Shown piece after piece: positions 40,400 through 48,858 of a stretch of DNA of 57,158 nt. The notes under the pieces are model-generated. The model was not told where the DNA came from. It made no database searches and was given only the letters and a program-made list of their open reading frames with translations. The position numbers and the translations under genes were made by a program. The stretch is from Porphyromonas sp. Its GTDB lineage: Bacteria; Bacteroidota; Bacteroidia; Bacteroidales; Porphyromonadaceae. The stretch lies in NCBI GenBank assembly GCA_030532365.1, contig JAUNLH010000006.1, forward strand, positions 1 to 57,158. Reading direction: 5' to 3'. The number at the start of each line of letters is the position of its first letter. Position 1 is the first letter of the stretch.

Positions 40400-41203
40400 C
40401 TATGGTTTTCTAACTTGAGGTTTGTAATTGATAAGCCTTTTAATGCAATAAAAGAGATATCTTTTACATGACAGATAGAGATCATGTGGATTAGTTGATA
40501 CACCTTTAAGCGCATTCTTTGCTGCTTCTCTGTCATAATTCATAGTTAGGACACTTCCTTCATTGGTGATCCTATATATGGAAGATGGGTCAGGTGAGTA
40601 TGCTACTTCGTATTTTCGGGCTAATCTATTCCACAGGTCGATATCCTCACCATGAGTGTAATTTTCATTAAACATTCCTATATGTAATAACGCCTCTTTC
40701 TTTATAGCAACGGATGAACTATGAATTATAGCACCCTTACATATAGTCTTAAAGTAGTTGCTTATTTGTCCTTTTTTTAAATCATTTCGGCTTGGAAAGG
40801 AAGTGCCATCTGAAAATTCACGAGTAAAATTCGTAGTGAATACACTACATCTATCTCCATATTCTTCAATCAAATTATTGATCTCAGTCAAGTGATTGGG
40901 GAGCCAATAGTCATCCGCATCAAGGAAGGCAATATAATCTGATTTTGCTTCTACAATTCCTCTATTCCTCGCAGACGATACTCCCCCATTAGGTTTATCT
41001 ATTAGTCTAATTCTTGAGTCATCGATTGATTGGACTACTGTAGCGCTCTTATCCTTAGACCCGTCATTAACAACTATCAATTCAAAATCTTTAAAGTCTT
41101 GATCCAAGACAGACTGAATTGTTTTCTTGATGGTTTTCTCCTTGTTATATAAGGGAATCACGACAGATATTTTCGGGTGAGTATTATCCATGTATAAATT
41201 CAT
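40400..41203 (-). CDS. GT2-family glycosyltransferase
   Basis: A 267-residue GT-A enzyme: SVVIPLYNKEKTIKKTIQSV at the start, LIVVNDGSKDKSA, NGGVSSARNRGI, and the metal-binding FLDADDYWLP (DxD). The acceptor part contains HGEDIDLWNRLA (ED motif), and the C-terminus is short and basic. The likely start is the ATG at 41203 or 41191; the 20-bp overlap with the preceding gene favours the latter slightly. Sugar specificity cannot be read. Confidence 0.88.
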   Translation of the reverse strand: MNLYMDNTHPKISVVIPLYNKEKTIKKTIQSVLDQDFKDFELIVVNDGSKDKSATVVQSIDDSRIRLIDKPNGGVSSARNRGIVEAKSDYIAFLDADDYWLPNHLTEINNLIEEYGDRCSVFTTNFTREFSDGTSFPSRNDLKKGQISNYFKTICKGAIIHSSSVAIKKEALLHIGMFNENYTHGEDIDLWNRLARKYEVAYSPDPSSIYRITNEGSVLTMNYDREAAKNALKGVSTNPHDLYLSCKRYLFYCIKRLINYKPQVRKP

Positions 41204-42311
41204 TTAAAAAATGTATTGACTTTATCGTCTTATCACTCAAGGCCAGATTTGTTTTAAGCCAGTCGATTTCGTCTATTGGGTTATGTATTTCTGGATTGAT
41301 CAATCTATCCAAAAGATTGAAAGTGTTCAGTACAGAAGTGAATCGTGTTAGCCCACGAGATTCATTCCCAATGACGAGGAAAGGCTTATTGAAGAGAATG
41401 GAGAAGACTGTACCGTGAAAGGAGTCAGTGATGACGAACTCTGCATCCAAAAAGCTCCTTAGCCATTGTTCAACGGGAGGTAAAATACAGTCATCTAATT
41501 CTCTATTGGAGCTAATCTCTGCAAATGTCTTTTTTGGCAGGAGTTCATAAGGAGTGAGAGACTTTTCTTTTGCCACCTCCGCCACGAAGGACATCTTTTG
41601 GGATGTTCTGTCAAGGATATAACAAAACAGATTCCCCTTGCTAGGATAAGTGATCGGAGAAACAGCTAAACTCTCATACACAGATCTATTTACTAGCATA
41701 GTAGGATCTAGTACATGTGTGGCTTCTACACCCAGATATTTCTGACATAACTCTACTGCGGAGTCTTCCCTAACACTGATTGCATCGAACTTTTTCACTA
41801 GCAGACTATAGTACTCTGTTTCTTTCTTCCCAAACTCCCATTCATCAATACCAAAAGAGGCAGCATAAGCAATCTTCTTGACATTGTCATTTCCAAATAA
41901 GAAGTCTAAGAAATAGTTGGGCATACAAGGAGAGTAGGCTTTACGCCACACTTGGTCACTTCCTACAATCACAACATCCAATTGCTCTTTTTTTACTACG
42001 CTTCCTAAACCTCTGGTACTTCCAATTGGAGCTGTTATAGAAATATGATCCTTAATAAATCGTGAGGTGTGTTGGGTAAGCACTCCAAGCTCCTTTGTAT
42101 TAGGTGTACTTCTGAACTTAGGACGACGTCCTATAGCATAGTTAAACCCGTGCCATCCCCAGTATGCTACATTAAAATACCATGGACGAGTTCTATCTAG
42201 AATGAGAGGAATATATCCCATTTCACGCAACACATATTGCAGAGCAAACGCCTGTAATATCCCTCCGTAGTTAGTGCCTAATGGTTGTGTAAGTATGCCC
42301 ACTTTAGCCAT
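41184..42311 (-). CDS. Polysaccharide pyruvyltransferase family protein
   Basis: A 375-residue protein of the PssM/CsaB/AmsJ family (PF04230). The N-terminal GILTQPLGTNYGGILQAFALQ is the family opening, followed by VGSDQVWRKAYSP, a central Rossmann-like region, and VITDSFHGTVFSILFNKPFLV (the conserved SxRxHG/SFHG motif). It may transfer a ketal pyruvate, or in this subgroup another residue, to the repeat unit. It overlaps the next upstream gene by 8 bp. These two proteins, pyruvyltransferase plus FrhB-like, commonly occur together in Bacteroidota surface-glycan loci. Confidence 0.85.
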   Translation of the reverse strand: MAKVGILTQPLGTNYGGILQAFALQYVLREMGYIPLILDRTRPWYFNVAYWGWHGFNYAIGRRPKFRSTPNTKELGVLTQHTSRFIKDHISITAPIGSTRGLGSVVKKEQLDVVIVGSDQVWRKAYSPCMPNYFLDFLFGNDNVKKIAYAASFGIDEWEFGKKETEYYSLLVKKFDAISVREDSAVELCQKYLGVEATHVLDPTMLVNRSVYESLAVSPITYPSKGNLFCYILDRTSQKMSFVAEVAKEKSLTPYELLPKKTFAEISSNRELDDCILPPVEQWLRSFLDAEFVITDSFHGTVFSILFNKPFLVIGNESRGLTRFTSVLNTFNLLDRLINPEIHNPIDEIDWLKTNLALSDKTIKSIHFLNEFIHG

Positions 42312-43695
42312 GAAACGTATGCTTTTTGAATCTTGATATCATTGTTTTTCCCTTTCTAATTAGTTGGGGGACTAATCTATCTATATGATACATTTCGGTA
42401 CTGATTTTAAGTGCAATTAGGTATTTTTTTGACTTCCGATCAAAAATATCTGCATTTCTTGTTGCTTTCCATATGGATAAGCTTTTAGATTTTGTTTGAA
42501 GTCTTTTTCTTTGGACGTTCTTAAATAGGAGGTTTATTGTTGCATTATCGTGTCTTTTGGGAGGAATAGATAGCCCTTTCCGTGTTGCATTATTTATTCT
42601 AAATTTCAGTCCTTTATGTCTGTGATTGAAGCTACCTCTTTGAGACCTTAAGAATCTATCAAGAGAAAGTTCCTTAACATTTAATTCGTCACTTGTTAAA
42701 CCAGTTCTTATGATTTGTTCGGCGATCTCACTCCTTACAACTATTACATTTTGTCCTCTATCGTCATTTTGGTACTCTGGTAGCCATGCATCACCTAGTG
42801 AGATATCTGCTAATTCAGTAGTCACATCATCGCAAAAGTCACAAGCGTTTGCCTTGAAAAAACCTGTCCCCCACATATCACCGACAGATCTCATTCTCAA
42901 CAGATGCTTTTCGTTAGTAATGGTATCGATGCATGAGTATGAGTAATCTAATGCGTTGCCATTATTGTTTTTCACTCTAAATTCAGGTTGCTTGTAATCT
43001 CCTTTGCATCCTGCTTTTTGTGCTAGGTAATCTGAGAAGAATGAGCTCTTAATTCCCCCACAGATTATTCCTATCGTGAATTTGATCTTATCTCTAAAAA
43101 TGGGGTCATAGTATTGAAGTAATCTTATTGACTTGATAAAGCATCCAACTCCACTAATTGCTACCTTGCCTGGGAATACTCTTATTTTTTGTAGGATTTC
43201 CGCGTAAGTGACGGGGTAATACTTTGTCTTTGAACCATTCGTTACATCCTCAGGGTTGGAGACAAATTTGAATTCAAATCGATTTAGATGGTCTTCTGAT
43301 TCATGAACCATCGCAACAGCATCTACAACCCCCATCTGTATAAGTTGACTAGAAACATAAGTTGCAATACCTCCAGATGATGAGGTCATTCTGTATTTTT
43401 TTGAAAATCCCACGTATGTGTTAATATATCTCCCTATTTTCTTATCATAGTTGTGAGCATCACTTAGAAAGATGTTAGCAATTTCATCTTCGGTTCTTAC
43501 ATCCTGATCTGGTTCGATATTGAAGGGGCATACTTTCTCTTCACCTTTAGGCGCATAGCCGGATGTAGTTTGTGGAATTTGAAAACCATATTGATCCCAC
43601 GTCATTCTTAATCCTTGTGGGTTCATTGCTGTACAAGTGCCGCACCCCACGCATAAGTTAGAATCAAGAATTTGAAGTATTTTATTTTCACTCAT
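42304..43695 (-). CDS. FrhB/F420-dehydrogenase beta-like iron-sulfur protein of glycan loci
   Basis: A 463-residue protein. The N-terminal ferredoxin-like segment has NLCVGCGTCTAMNPQ (three cysteines; the fourth position is Asn) and a later KVCPFNIE cysteine. The FrhB N-terminal and C-terminal domains follow, with SSSGGIATYVSSQL, AISGVGCFIKSIRL, GIICGGIKSSFFSDYLAQK and NACDFCDDVTTELADISLGD. The family is named for coenzyme F420 enzymes, but copies in capsule or O-antigen loci have no proven reaction. It overlaps the flippase gene by 4 bp and the pyruvyltransferase by 8 bp, so the three are tightly coupled. Confidence 0.82.
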   Translation of the reverse strand: MSENKILQILDSNLCVGCGTCTAMNPQGLRMTWDQYGFQIPQTTSGYAPKGEEKVCPFNIEPDQDVRTEDEIANIFLSDAHNYDKKIGRYINTYVGFSKKYRMTSSSGGIATYVSSQLIQMGVVDAVAMVHESEDHLNRFEFKFVSNPEDVTNGSKTKYYPVTYAEILQKIRVFPGKVAISGVGCFIKSIRLLQYYDPIFRDKIKFTIGIICGGIKSSFFSDYLAQKAGCKGDYKQPEFRVKNNNGNALDYSYSCIDTITNEKHLLRMRSVGDMWGTGFFKANACDFCDDVTTELADISLGDAWLPEYQNDDRGQNVIVVRSEIAEQIIRTGLTSDELNVKELSLDRFLRSQRGSFNHRHKGLKFRINNATRKGLSIPPKRHDNATINLLFKNVQRKRLQTKSKSLSIWKATRNADIFDRKSKKYLIALKISTEMYHIDRLVPQLIRKGKTMISRFKKHTFHG

Positions 43696-45218
43696 TGTTT
43701 TTTGAATACTCTCGTTTTTATGAATGATTGTTCTTCCCTTGTTAAACCTATGACCATTGTGAAAATTATTGTTGAAATAACTGTAATGAGAATCACAATT
43801 ATAGAATTGATTTGACTTTGGATCTGCAAGTTATATTTGATAGTTAGTGAGAATGCTATGGAAGAGATTGCTACTAAAGAGGATGGGAGTATGGAGCCCA
43901 TTAGGAACATTTTCCCCTTTAGTCCTACTAGAGGGGAAATTATTCTTAATCTAAAGTAAAGAGCAAGCAGTGAGATTGTAATTGCAATGTACATTGTTGT
44001 CTCTGCACTTGATCCTAATTTGAGTGCGATGTAAGATAACGGCAAATTGAGAATAAGGAGCCCGCCAACGACGCTCTGATATAATTTGATCCTTCCTGAA
44101 GCTTGTGCCGCTACCATAAGAGTGCCAGAGAATGAATCAATACAAGCCAAAATCATCACCAGGATTGTAAATTGGATCGCATGCTGAGGTATATCTTTAA
44201 GCCAAATAGATAATAAAAATTCCGTTTCTATTGAAACAGGGAGAGCTAATGTAAAGATAAGAAAGAATGAGAGCTTTGATCCTCTAATAATTAAACTATG
44301 CATATAATTTAAATCATTTGATGCATAGGACTTTACAATCTGTGGATTCATCGCCAATTGGAAATTTGCGACCAATTGATTCACTGCACTTTGAACTTGA
44401 TAAGCAATCGCTCGTGCTGCATTTACTGCTGGTCCAAAAAATAGATTGATAAGGATATTTACGCCCTGGTTCATAATGACTGCTGCTGCATTGCCCCATA
44501 GGTTCCAACCCATATAGCTAGTTAATGTCCTGAAGAGCGTTCTATTTTTTTCTTTGACATACTTTACATGCTTAAACCTAATGCGAGTATAAACTACATA
44601 AGTGATAAATGTAAGTAGTGCAATGAAAAAGAGTAGCTCTGCATATATAATTAGTTTGTCATAATGTACTATCGGAAGTGCTATTACTACTAAAAGCTTC
44701 ATTATAATATCTGCTATGCTGATATATGCAAACGCTTTCATTCGTTCATGCGTTATTATCATAGCAGTAAATGGTACTTGTAGTATAGTCACAATAAATG
44801 TCATTACGGCAAATTGATACACCCACAATGCAGCATTAAGTCTTTCTGCTGGTATCACTAAGTAGTTGTTAACAAACCACAACCCTGCTGTCTCAGCTAA
44901 TAGTAGTATAAGCAATGCTAGACCGACTTGGATTATAAGTATTGTAGAGTAGTTGAGACACAGCTGCTTTAAATCATTTTGACCGATTGCAAAAGAGAAA
45001 AAACGCTGCGTCGAGGATACCATAGCTCCATTGAAGAAACCCAGCATAGTGACAATGCCTCCTACCACGTTGTAGACACCATAATCCTCAACGCCAAGTA
45101 CATCTAATAGTACACGAGAAGTATACAAAGACACACCTAAGACAAATATCATCCTGATGTACAAGACAATTGTGTTTTTAGCTATGGTTTTTGACCTATC
45201 TGAATTGTCGATCGTCAT
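43692..45218 (-). CDS. Wzx-type polysaccharide flippase (MATE/MOP superfamily)
   Basis: A 508-residue integral membrane protein with about 12-14 helices. The opening IAKNTIVLYIRMIFVLGVSLYTSRVLLDVLG is the hallmark of polysaccharide-synthesis Wzx proteins, followed by YGVYNVVGGIVTMLGFFNGA. It moves the lipid-linked repeat unit across the inner membrane. It is the second gene after the dehydratase (57-bp gap) and is coupled to the FrhB-like gene by a 4-bp overlap. Codon use is markedly AT-rich compared with the housekeeping genes. Confidence 0.9.
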   Translation of the reverse strand: MTIDNSDRSKTIAKNTIVLYIRMIFVLGVSLYTSRVLLDVLGVEDYGVYNVVGGIVTMLGFFNGAMVSSTQRFFSFAIGQNDLKQLCLNYSTILIIQVGLALLILLLAETAGLWFVNNYLVIPAERLNAALWVYQFAVMTFIVTILQVPFTAMIITHERMKAFAYISIADIIMKLLVVIALPIVHYDKLIIYAELLFFIALLTFITYVVYTRIRFKHVKYVKEKNRTLFRTLTSYMGWNLWGNAAAVIMNQGVNILINLFFGPAVNAARAIAYQVQSAVNQLVANFQLAMNPQIVKSYASNDLNYMHSLIIRGSKLSFFLIFTLALPVSIETEFLLSIWLKDIPQHAIQFTILVMILACIDSFSGTLMVAAQASGRIKLYQSVVGGLLILNLPLSYIALKLGSSAETTMYIAITISLLALYFRLRIISPLVGLKGKMFLMGSILPSSLVAISSIAFSLTIKYNLQIQSQINSIIVILITVISTIIFTMVIGLTREEQSFIKTRVFKKQ

Positions 45219-45274
45219 CTTAATGCCTTACATTGTGCCTCTCTCCGTATGATGCCTTGCTGTCCTTCGTCGTG

Positions 45275-47233
45275 TTAATGAGTAACGCGGAGGGTAGAGA
45301 AGGGGGAGTTGGGGGCGGGGGTGTACTCGGGGATGAGGTCAAGAAGGAGCTGGACGCTCTCTTCGATCTCAAACTTGCGAGCGTGGTCACGAAGGGCTTC
45401 ATAGGTGTCATAAAGGCTATGGTACTCGTGATCTCTTACCTTTGCGATGTGTATCTTGGGGATTTTGGTCGGGATGGTATTTTCCCCGTCTGCCAACTTC
45501 TCTTCGTACAGTTTTTCTCCGGGTCGTAATCCAGTGAATTTGATGTCGATGTCCGTGTAGGGTTCGAGCCCTGCCAGTCGGATCATGTTTTCTGCTAGGT
45601 CTTTGATCTTATGTGGCTTGCCCATATCAAAGACGAAGATCGTCGTTGCTGTCGCTACGGACGAGGCTTCTAGTATCAATGAGCATGCTTCATGTATGCT
45701 CATAAAGAACCTGTTGATTCTGGGATCGGTCACAGTCACTGGACCTCCCTTTGCTATTTGATCGCGGAAGAGCGGTATCACAGAGCCTTGCGAACCCAGG
45801 ACATTTCCAAATCGTGTAGTGATGAATGTTGTCTTGCCTTCTACCTTCCCTTCTTCTACTGCCTTGCCTAGTGCCTGCACATATATCTCTGCGGCACGTT
45901 TGGTTGCGCCCAGTACATTGGTGGGATTGACTGCTTTGTCTGTTGAAACCATCACCATCCGCTCCACCTCGTACTTGAGGCAGAAGTCCGCTACATTTTT
46001 GGACCCTTGCACGTTTGCCATCACCCCCTCACAAGGATTCTCTTCTAGAAGTGGTACATGCTTGTATGCTGCAGCGTGTAGCACAATTTGTGGGCGGAAC
46101 TTATTGAATATTGCATTGAGCCGATTTTGACTCCTTACATCACCTAGTATGGGCACGAAGTCGAGATCAGGGTATTTGCTATTTAGCTTGAGCCGTATGT
46201 TATGTAGAGGGGTCTCTGCTATATCAAATAGAATGAGTTGTTTCACCCCTAATTCTGCGATTTGCAATACTAGCTCTGACCCTATGCTCCCTGCCGCACC
46301 TGTAACCATCACCACTTTGTCGCCATACATGGCTTTGACTTTATCATGCTCGTGGTGTATCACTTCACGGTTGAGAAGGTCTTCCATCTCTATTTTTTGC
46401 ACGCTTTCGCGAGCGAGGTCTGTGGGCGAGGTTTCATTGATCTCGGGGGAAAGTAGACTTTTAACACCTAGCTTAGCGCTTTCGATGATTAGGGAATCCC
46501 GCTCTTTGAGCATGTCGCTCTTATTTGAGTATACAATGGCATTGACCTCTAGCCGGTCAATGAGCCGTTTTAGCTGTTCGTTATTCGCGACGCAATATAC
46601 TGGGAGATCTGCCACTGTGGCATTGTTTCGCTTGGGCTCTTTTGCACAGAAGCCTAGCACCCGGTACTTAGGATTGTCTTGTAGTACTGTTGCCAGTTTG
46701 CTGCTGTTCGTATTAACACCAAAAATCACGACCCTCTCGCGAGCCTCCTTTGAGGTACTAGTGCCCCACAGAGATCTTGCTACAATCATTGCTGCCGAGC
46801 GGTATAGTACAAAAGTGACGACGAAGAAGCCGAAGTAATTGATCGCCATCAGCAAGAGTGCCTTTTCACTGTACTGTAGAGGCAGGAGGTAATTTCCAGC
46901 AAGGATAAATGTCAGGAAGAGGAGGGCATTGAGTATAAGCATCGCCAGCATCCGTCTGCCGATTGCGAATACCTGATATCGTAGAAGCTGTCGGTATGTG
47001 CCCAGTGATACTGATGAGATGAGGGTAGATAATAGTGCAGCAACTAATATGACCCCTGTGGTCAGCTTGTCTACCCTTACTAGTCCTGTGATCCAGGAGA
47101 AGGCAACTAACGAAAGGTACGCTGCTACCATACTCACAAAAACGTCGGAGATCAGTATGATGTAGCGACTGATTACGCGCGTTCCCTTCTTCTCCCCGCC
47201 CTTACTGCTGTTACTTGCCTTACTATTATCCAT
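45275..47233 (-). CDS. PglF/CapD-like UDP-GlcNAc 4,6-dehydratase
   Basis: A 652-residue membrane-bound nucleoside-diphosphate-sugar epimerase/dehydratase. Four N-terminal membrane helices (about 20-155) lead into a CoA-binding-like Rossmann domain (RERVVIFGVNTNSSKLA) and then an extended SDR domain with VMVTGAAGSIGSELVLQIA (NAD binding), LHAAAYKHVPLLEENP, and MVSTDKAVNPTNVLGATKR in place of the usual YxxxK. The C-terminal substrate part is GLRPGEKLYEE. This is the PglF/WbpM family. It makes the 4-keto-6-deoxy sugar used by the PglE-like and PglD-like enzymes far downstream. It is first in the locus and less AT-rich than the following genes. Confidence 0.92.
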   Translation of the reverse strand: MDNSKASNSSKGGEKKGTRVISRYIILISDVFVSMVAAYLSLVAFSWITGLVRVDKLTTGVILVAALLSTLISSVSLGTYRQLLRYQVFAIGRRMLAMLILNALLFLTFILAGNYLLPLQYSEKALLLMAINYFGFFVVTFVLYRSAAMIVARSLWGTSTSKEARERVVIFGVNTNSSKLATVLQDNPKYRVLGFCAKEPKRNNATVADLPVYCVANNEQLKRLIDRLEVNAIVYSNKSDMLKERDSLIIESAKLGVKSLLSPEINETSPTDLARESVQKIEMEDLLNREVIHHEHDKVKAMYGDKVVMVTGAAGSIGSELVLQIAELGVKQLILFDIAETPLHNIRLKLNSKYPDLDFVPILGDVRSQNRLNAIFNKFRPQIVLHAAAYKHVPLLEENPCEGVMANVQGSKNVADFCLKYEVERMVMVSTDKAVNPTNVLGATKRAAEIYVQALGKAVEEGKVEGKTTFITTRFGNVLGSQGSVIPLFRDQIAKGGPVTVTDPRINRFFMSIHEACSLILEASSVATATTIFVFDMGKPHKIKDLAENMIRLAGLEPYTDIDIKFTGLRPGEKLYEEKLADGENTIPTKIPKIHIAKVRDHEYHSLYDTYEALRDHARKFEIEESVQLLLDLIPEYTPAPNSPFSTLRVTH

Positions 47234-47276
47234 AATACTCCAATATCGGTTGTCACCTCGTAGTTGCGCCCCAAAT

Positions 47277-47286
47277 GGGGGGGGGG
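47277..47286. repeat. G10 homopolymer in the polysaccharide leader
   Basis: Ten consecutive G (C on the transcribed sense strand) 43 bp before the dehydratase start codon. It is followed on the minus strand by ATTTGGGG, so the C run can pair with GGGG in a tight hairpin over the translation start region. Runs this long slip easily in replication. Confidence 0.8.
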
Positions 47287-47550
47287 TAAACTGCTGATAA
47301 TTAGTGAGTTATGGGATTCTCTGAACTATGCTGAAACTCTCCTTAAGTCAGCAAGTTGCTCGTTATCATACAACTGACTTCGGAGTCGTATGTCCGGAGT
47401 CCGTTCCAAAGACCTCCATTTACAAATGCTCTGCCTAAGGCAGATCTCACTCTAATGTCTTGTGTTTCGTAGTTAGATAAAGATTGTCCAGATTTATAAT
47501 CATCCAAGGATTCTATAAAAGTGAGAACCTTTATCCAAACACGTTGCACG

Positions 47551-47559
47551 GCAAATATA
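47551..47559 (-). promoter_or_regulatory. -7 promoter box of the polysaccharide locus
   Basis: TATATTTGC on the minus strand. It is the only good leftward box before the dehydratase and implies a 5' leader of about 310 nt. The leader carries the C10 run and an 18-codon frame (47456-47512 region, starting MIINLDNLYL). I saw no known RNA element in it. Confidence 0.6.
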
Positions 47560-47760
47560 CACAATATTATTCGTAAGTGGGCATGAATAGCCGTTAAAAT
47601 CTGGCTTTTGATCATGGGAATGGCTAAGGAACAGAAAGCCAATACATTGTGTTCTTCGGCGGCTTTTTTCTTCTTTTGGTCTTGCTGTCATTTCGTATGC
47701 TATTATAGAATGCACTGTATCTCAGTCACTGTGAACTTTGAAGTTCTCTTATTTCCGTCT

Positions 47761-48045
47761 CTAAGCGGCTGTGATTAAGAGAGGTGATGTTGTCCTTCGG
47801 GAGGCTCTCGGTCTCAATATAAGAATATGTGTCCTCCCCCCCCCCCTCTCAATATTACCGGAGTATAGACTCCAGTAAATTGCGATGTCTTTTATCTTGA
47901 AGATCGGAAGAAAGGAGAGGTTAACATCCGAACTAGTCATGATAAAATCGACTTCCCTTATCTGGACAGCATTTAAGACCAATCTTTTCATGTCCCCGGG
48001 TATCTCTTTATTCTTATGGTATGGGTAGAAATATTGTAGTTGCAT
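47761..48045 (-). CDS. Possible small protein interrupted or switched by a C11 tract
   Basis: A 94-codon frame starting MQLQYFYPYHKNKEIPG. The first ~70 residues look protein-like (DFIMTSSDVNLSFLPIFKIKDI). The sequence then meets the C11/G11 run, encoded as ERGGGR, after which composition changes to a basic tail. A one-base slip would change the reading frame. I do not recognise a family, and it may be a gene remnant or chance. Confidence 0.25.
   Translation of the reverse strand: MQLQYFYPYHKNKEIPGDMKRLVLNAVQIREVDFIMTSSDVNLSFLPIFKIKDIAIYWSLYSGNIERGGGRTHILILRPRASRRTTSPLLITAA
47836..47846. repeat. C11 homopolymer upstream of the polysaccharide promoter
   Basis: Eleven consecutive C at 47836-47846, followed by TCTC. 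It is about 280 bp upstream of the leftward promoter at 47551 and inside the doubtful frame 47761-48045. It is the longest homopolymer noted in the window. Confidence 0.85.
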
Positions 48046-48265
48046 TACATATTTGACCAATGATACATTGTATATTTATGTAATATTGGTCGTATTATTG
48101 ATTTCTGCTAAGTTTGACCTCTCTATTTGCAAACTACTTTGTCCTCTCTATGATACCAATTGACTTCAAACGAATATCGCTGACTGCTTTGTGTTTATGC
48201 CCTTAGTATGTAATGACTCTTAATGATCTGAGCGAGAATTGTTTGATGAAAAGTTTTTTTGCTCG

Positions 48266-48820
48266 TTAGTCCGTCAGGTCTGCTTTGTAGTAAATGAGGG
48301 TGAGAAATGTATTAAAGCCAATCTCATAATCTTGCAGGGAAATACCTGAAGTGCCAAAATTCCACCTGTAGGTGTCATCCTTAGAGATGAAGCCATCTGA
48401 TTTTATGCTATCTGCTTCACCAAATTTTTCTTTTAGTGACTCGATTACAGCAAGTTTAGTCTCAGATGGTACCACCAGACTAGGGAAGAAGCCGGTAGCC
48501 CTTATGGGGATAAATGAGCAATTTATTTGAGTTAATCGCTTGTCGGAAAAGACAAATTCGATTTCTACCCCAGCCCCATTGTACTCCCCAGACGTTTTGA
48601 AAGAATTGGGTTTGTCAGTAGCATCTAGGCTGCCAATTTCTGATTCTATCTCCTCCATGCTGTCTCCCAGGGAGATATTAGGTATGAAAAATTCGAATGG
48701 CGCTTTATGGTGTACTCTCGTTATTGTAGCACCTTCGTGTGGGTTTGTGGCATCGAATGTTATATAGTAATGAGTAAGCAATGGTTCGTCTACTGGGCTA
48801 GGGTGCAAACAAGTAATCAC
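48266..48820 (-). CDS. Hypothetical protein downstream of the DprA-like gene
   Basis: An ORF of 184 codons using a GTG start (the first ATG, at 48654, would leave 129 residues). There is no signal peptide and no long hydrophobic stretch. The content is mixed alpha/beta with acidic helices (ISLGDSMEEIESEIGSLDA) and a strand-rich end (YRWNFGTSGISLQDYEIGF). I see no family motif. It lies 38 bp after the DprA-like stop on the same strand and may be co-transcribed. A leader-less start or a lost 5' end is possible, since no good initiation region precedes it. Confidence 0.55.
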   Translation of the reverse strand: MITCLHPSPVDEPLLTHYYITFDATNPHEGATITRVHHKAPFEFFIPNISLGDSMEEIESEIGSLDATDKPNSFKTSGEYNGAGVEIEFVFSDKRLTQINCSFIPIRATGFFPSLVVPSETKLAVIESLKEKFGEADSIKSDGFISKDDTYRWNFGTSGISLQDYEIGFNTFLTLIYYKADLTD

Positions 48821-48858
48821 ATTATCTTAGCGTTTTAGTTTGCATATTACATGTAAAA

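Noticed and set aside
45233..45529. Rightward 98-codon frame rich in glycine
   Set aside because: It is the complement of the 3' end of the dehydratase gene and shows no independent promoter.
47343..47642. 99-codon leftward frame in the polysaccharide leader
   Set aside because: It spans the promoter box at 47551-47559 and has no protein-like composition, so it is treated as leader.
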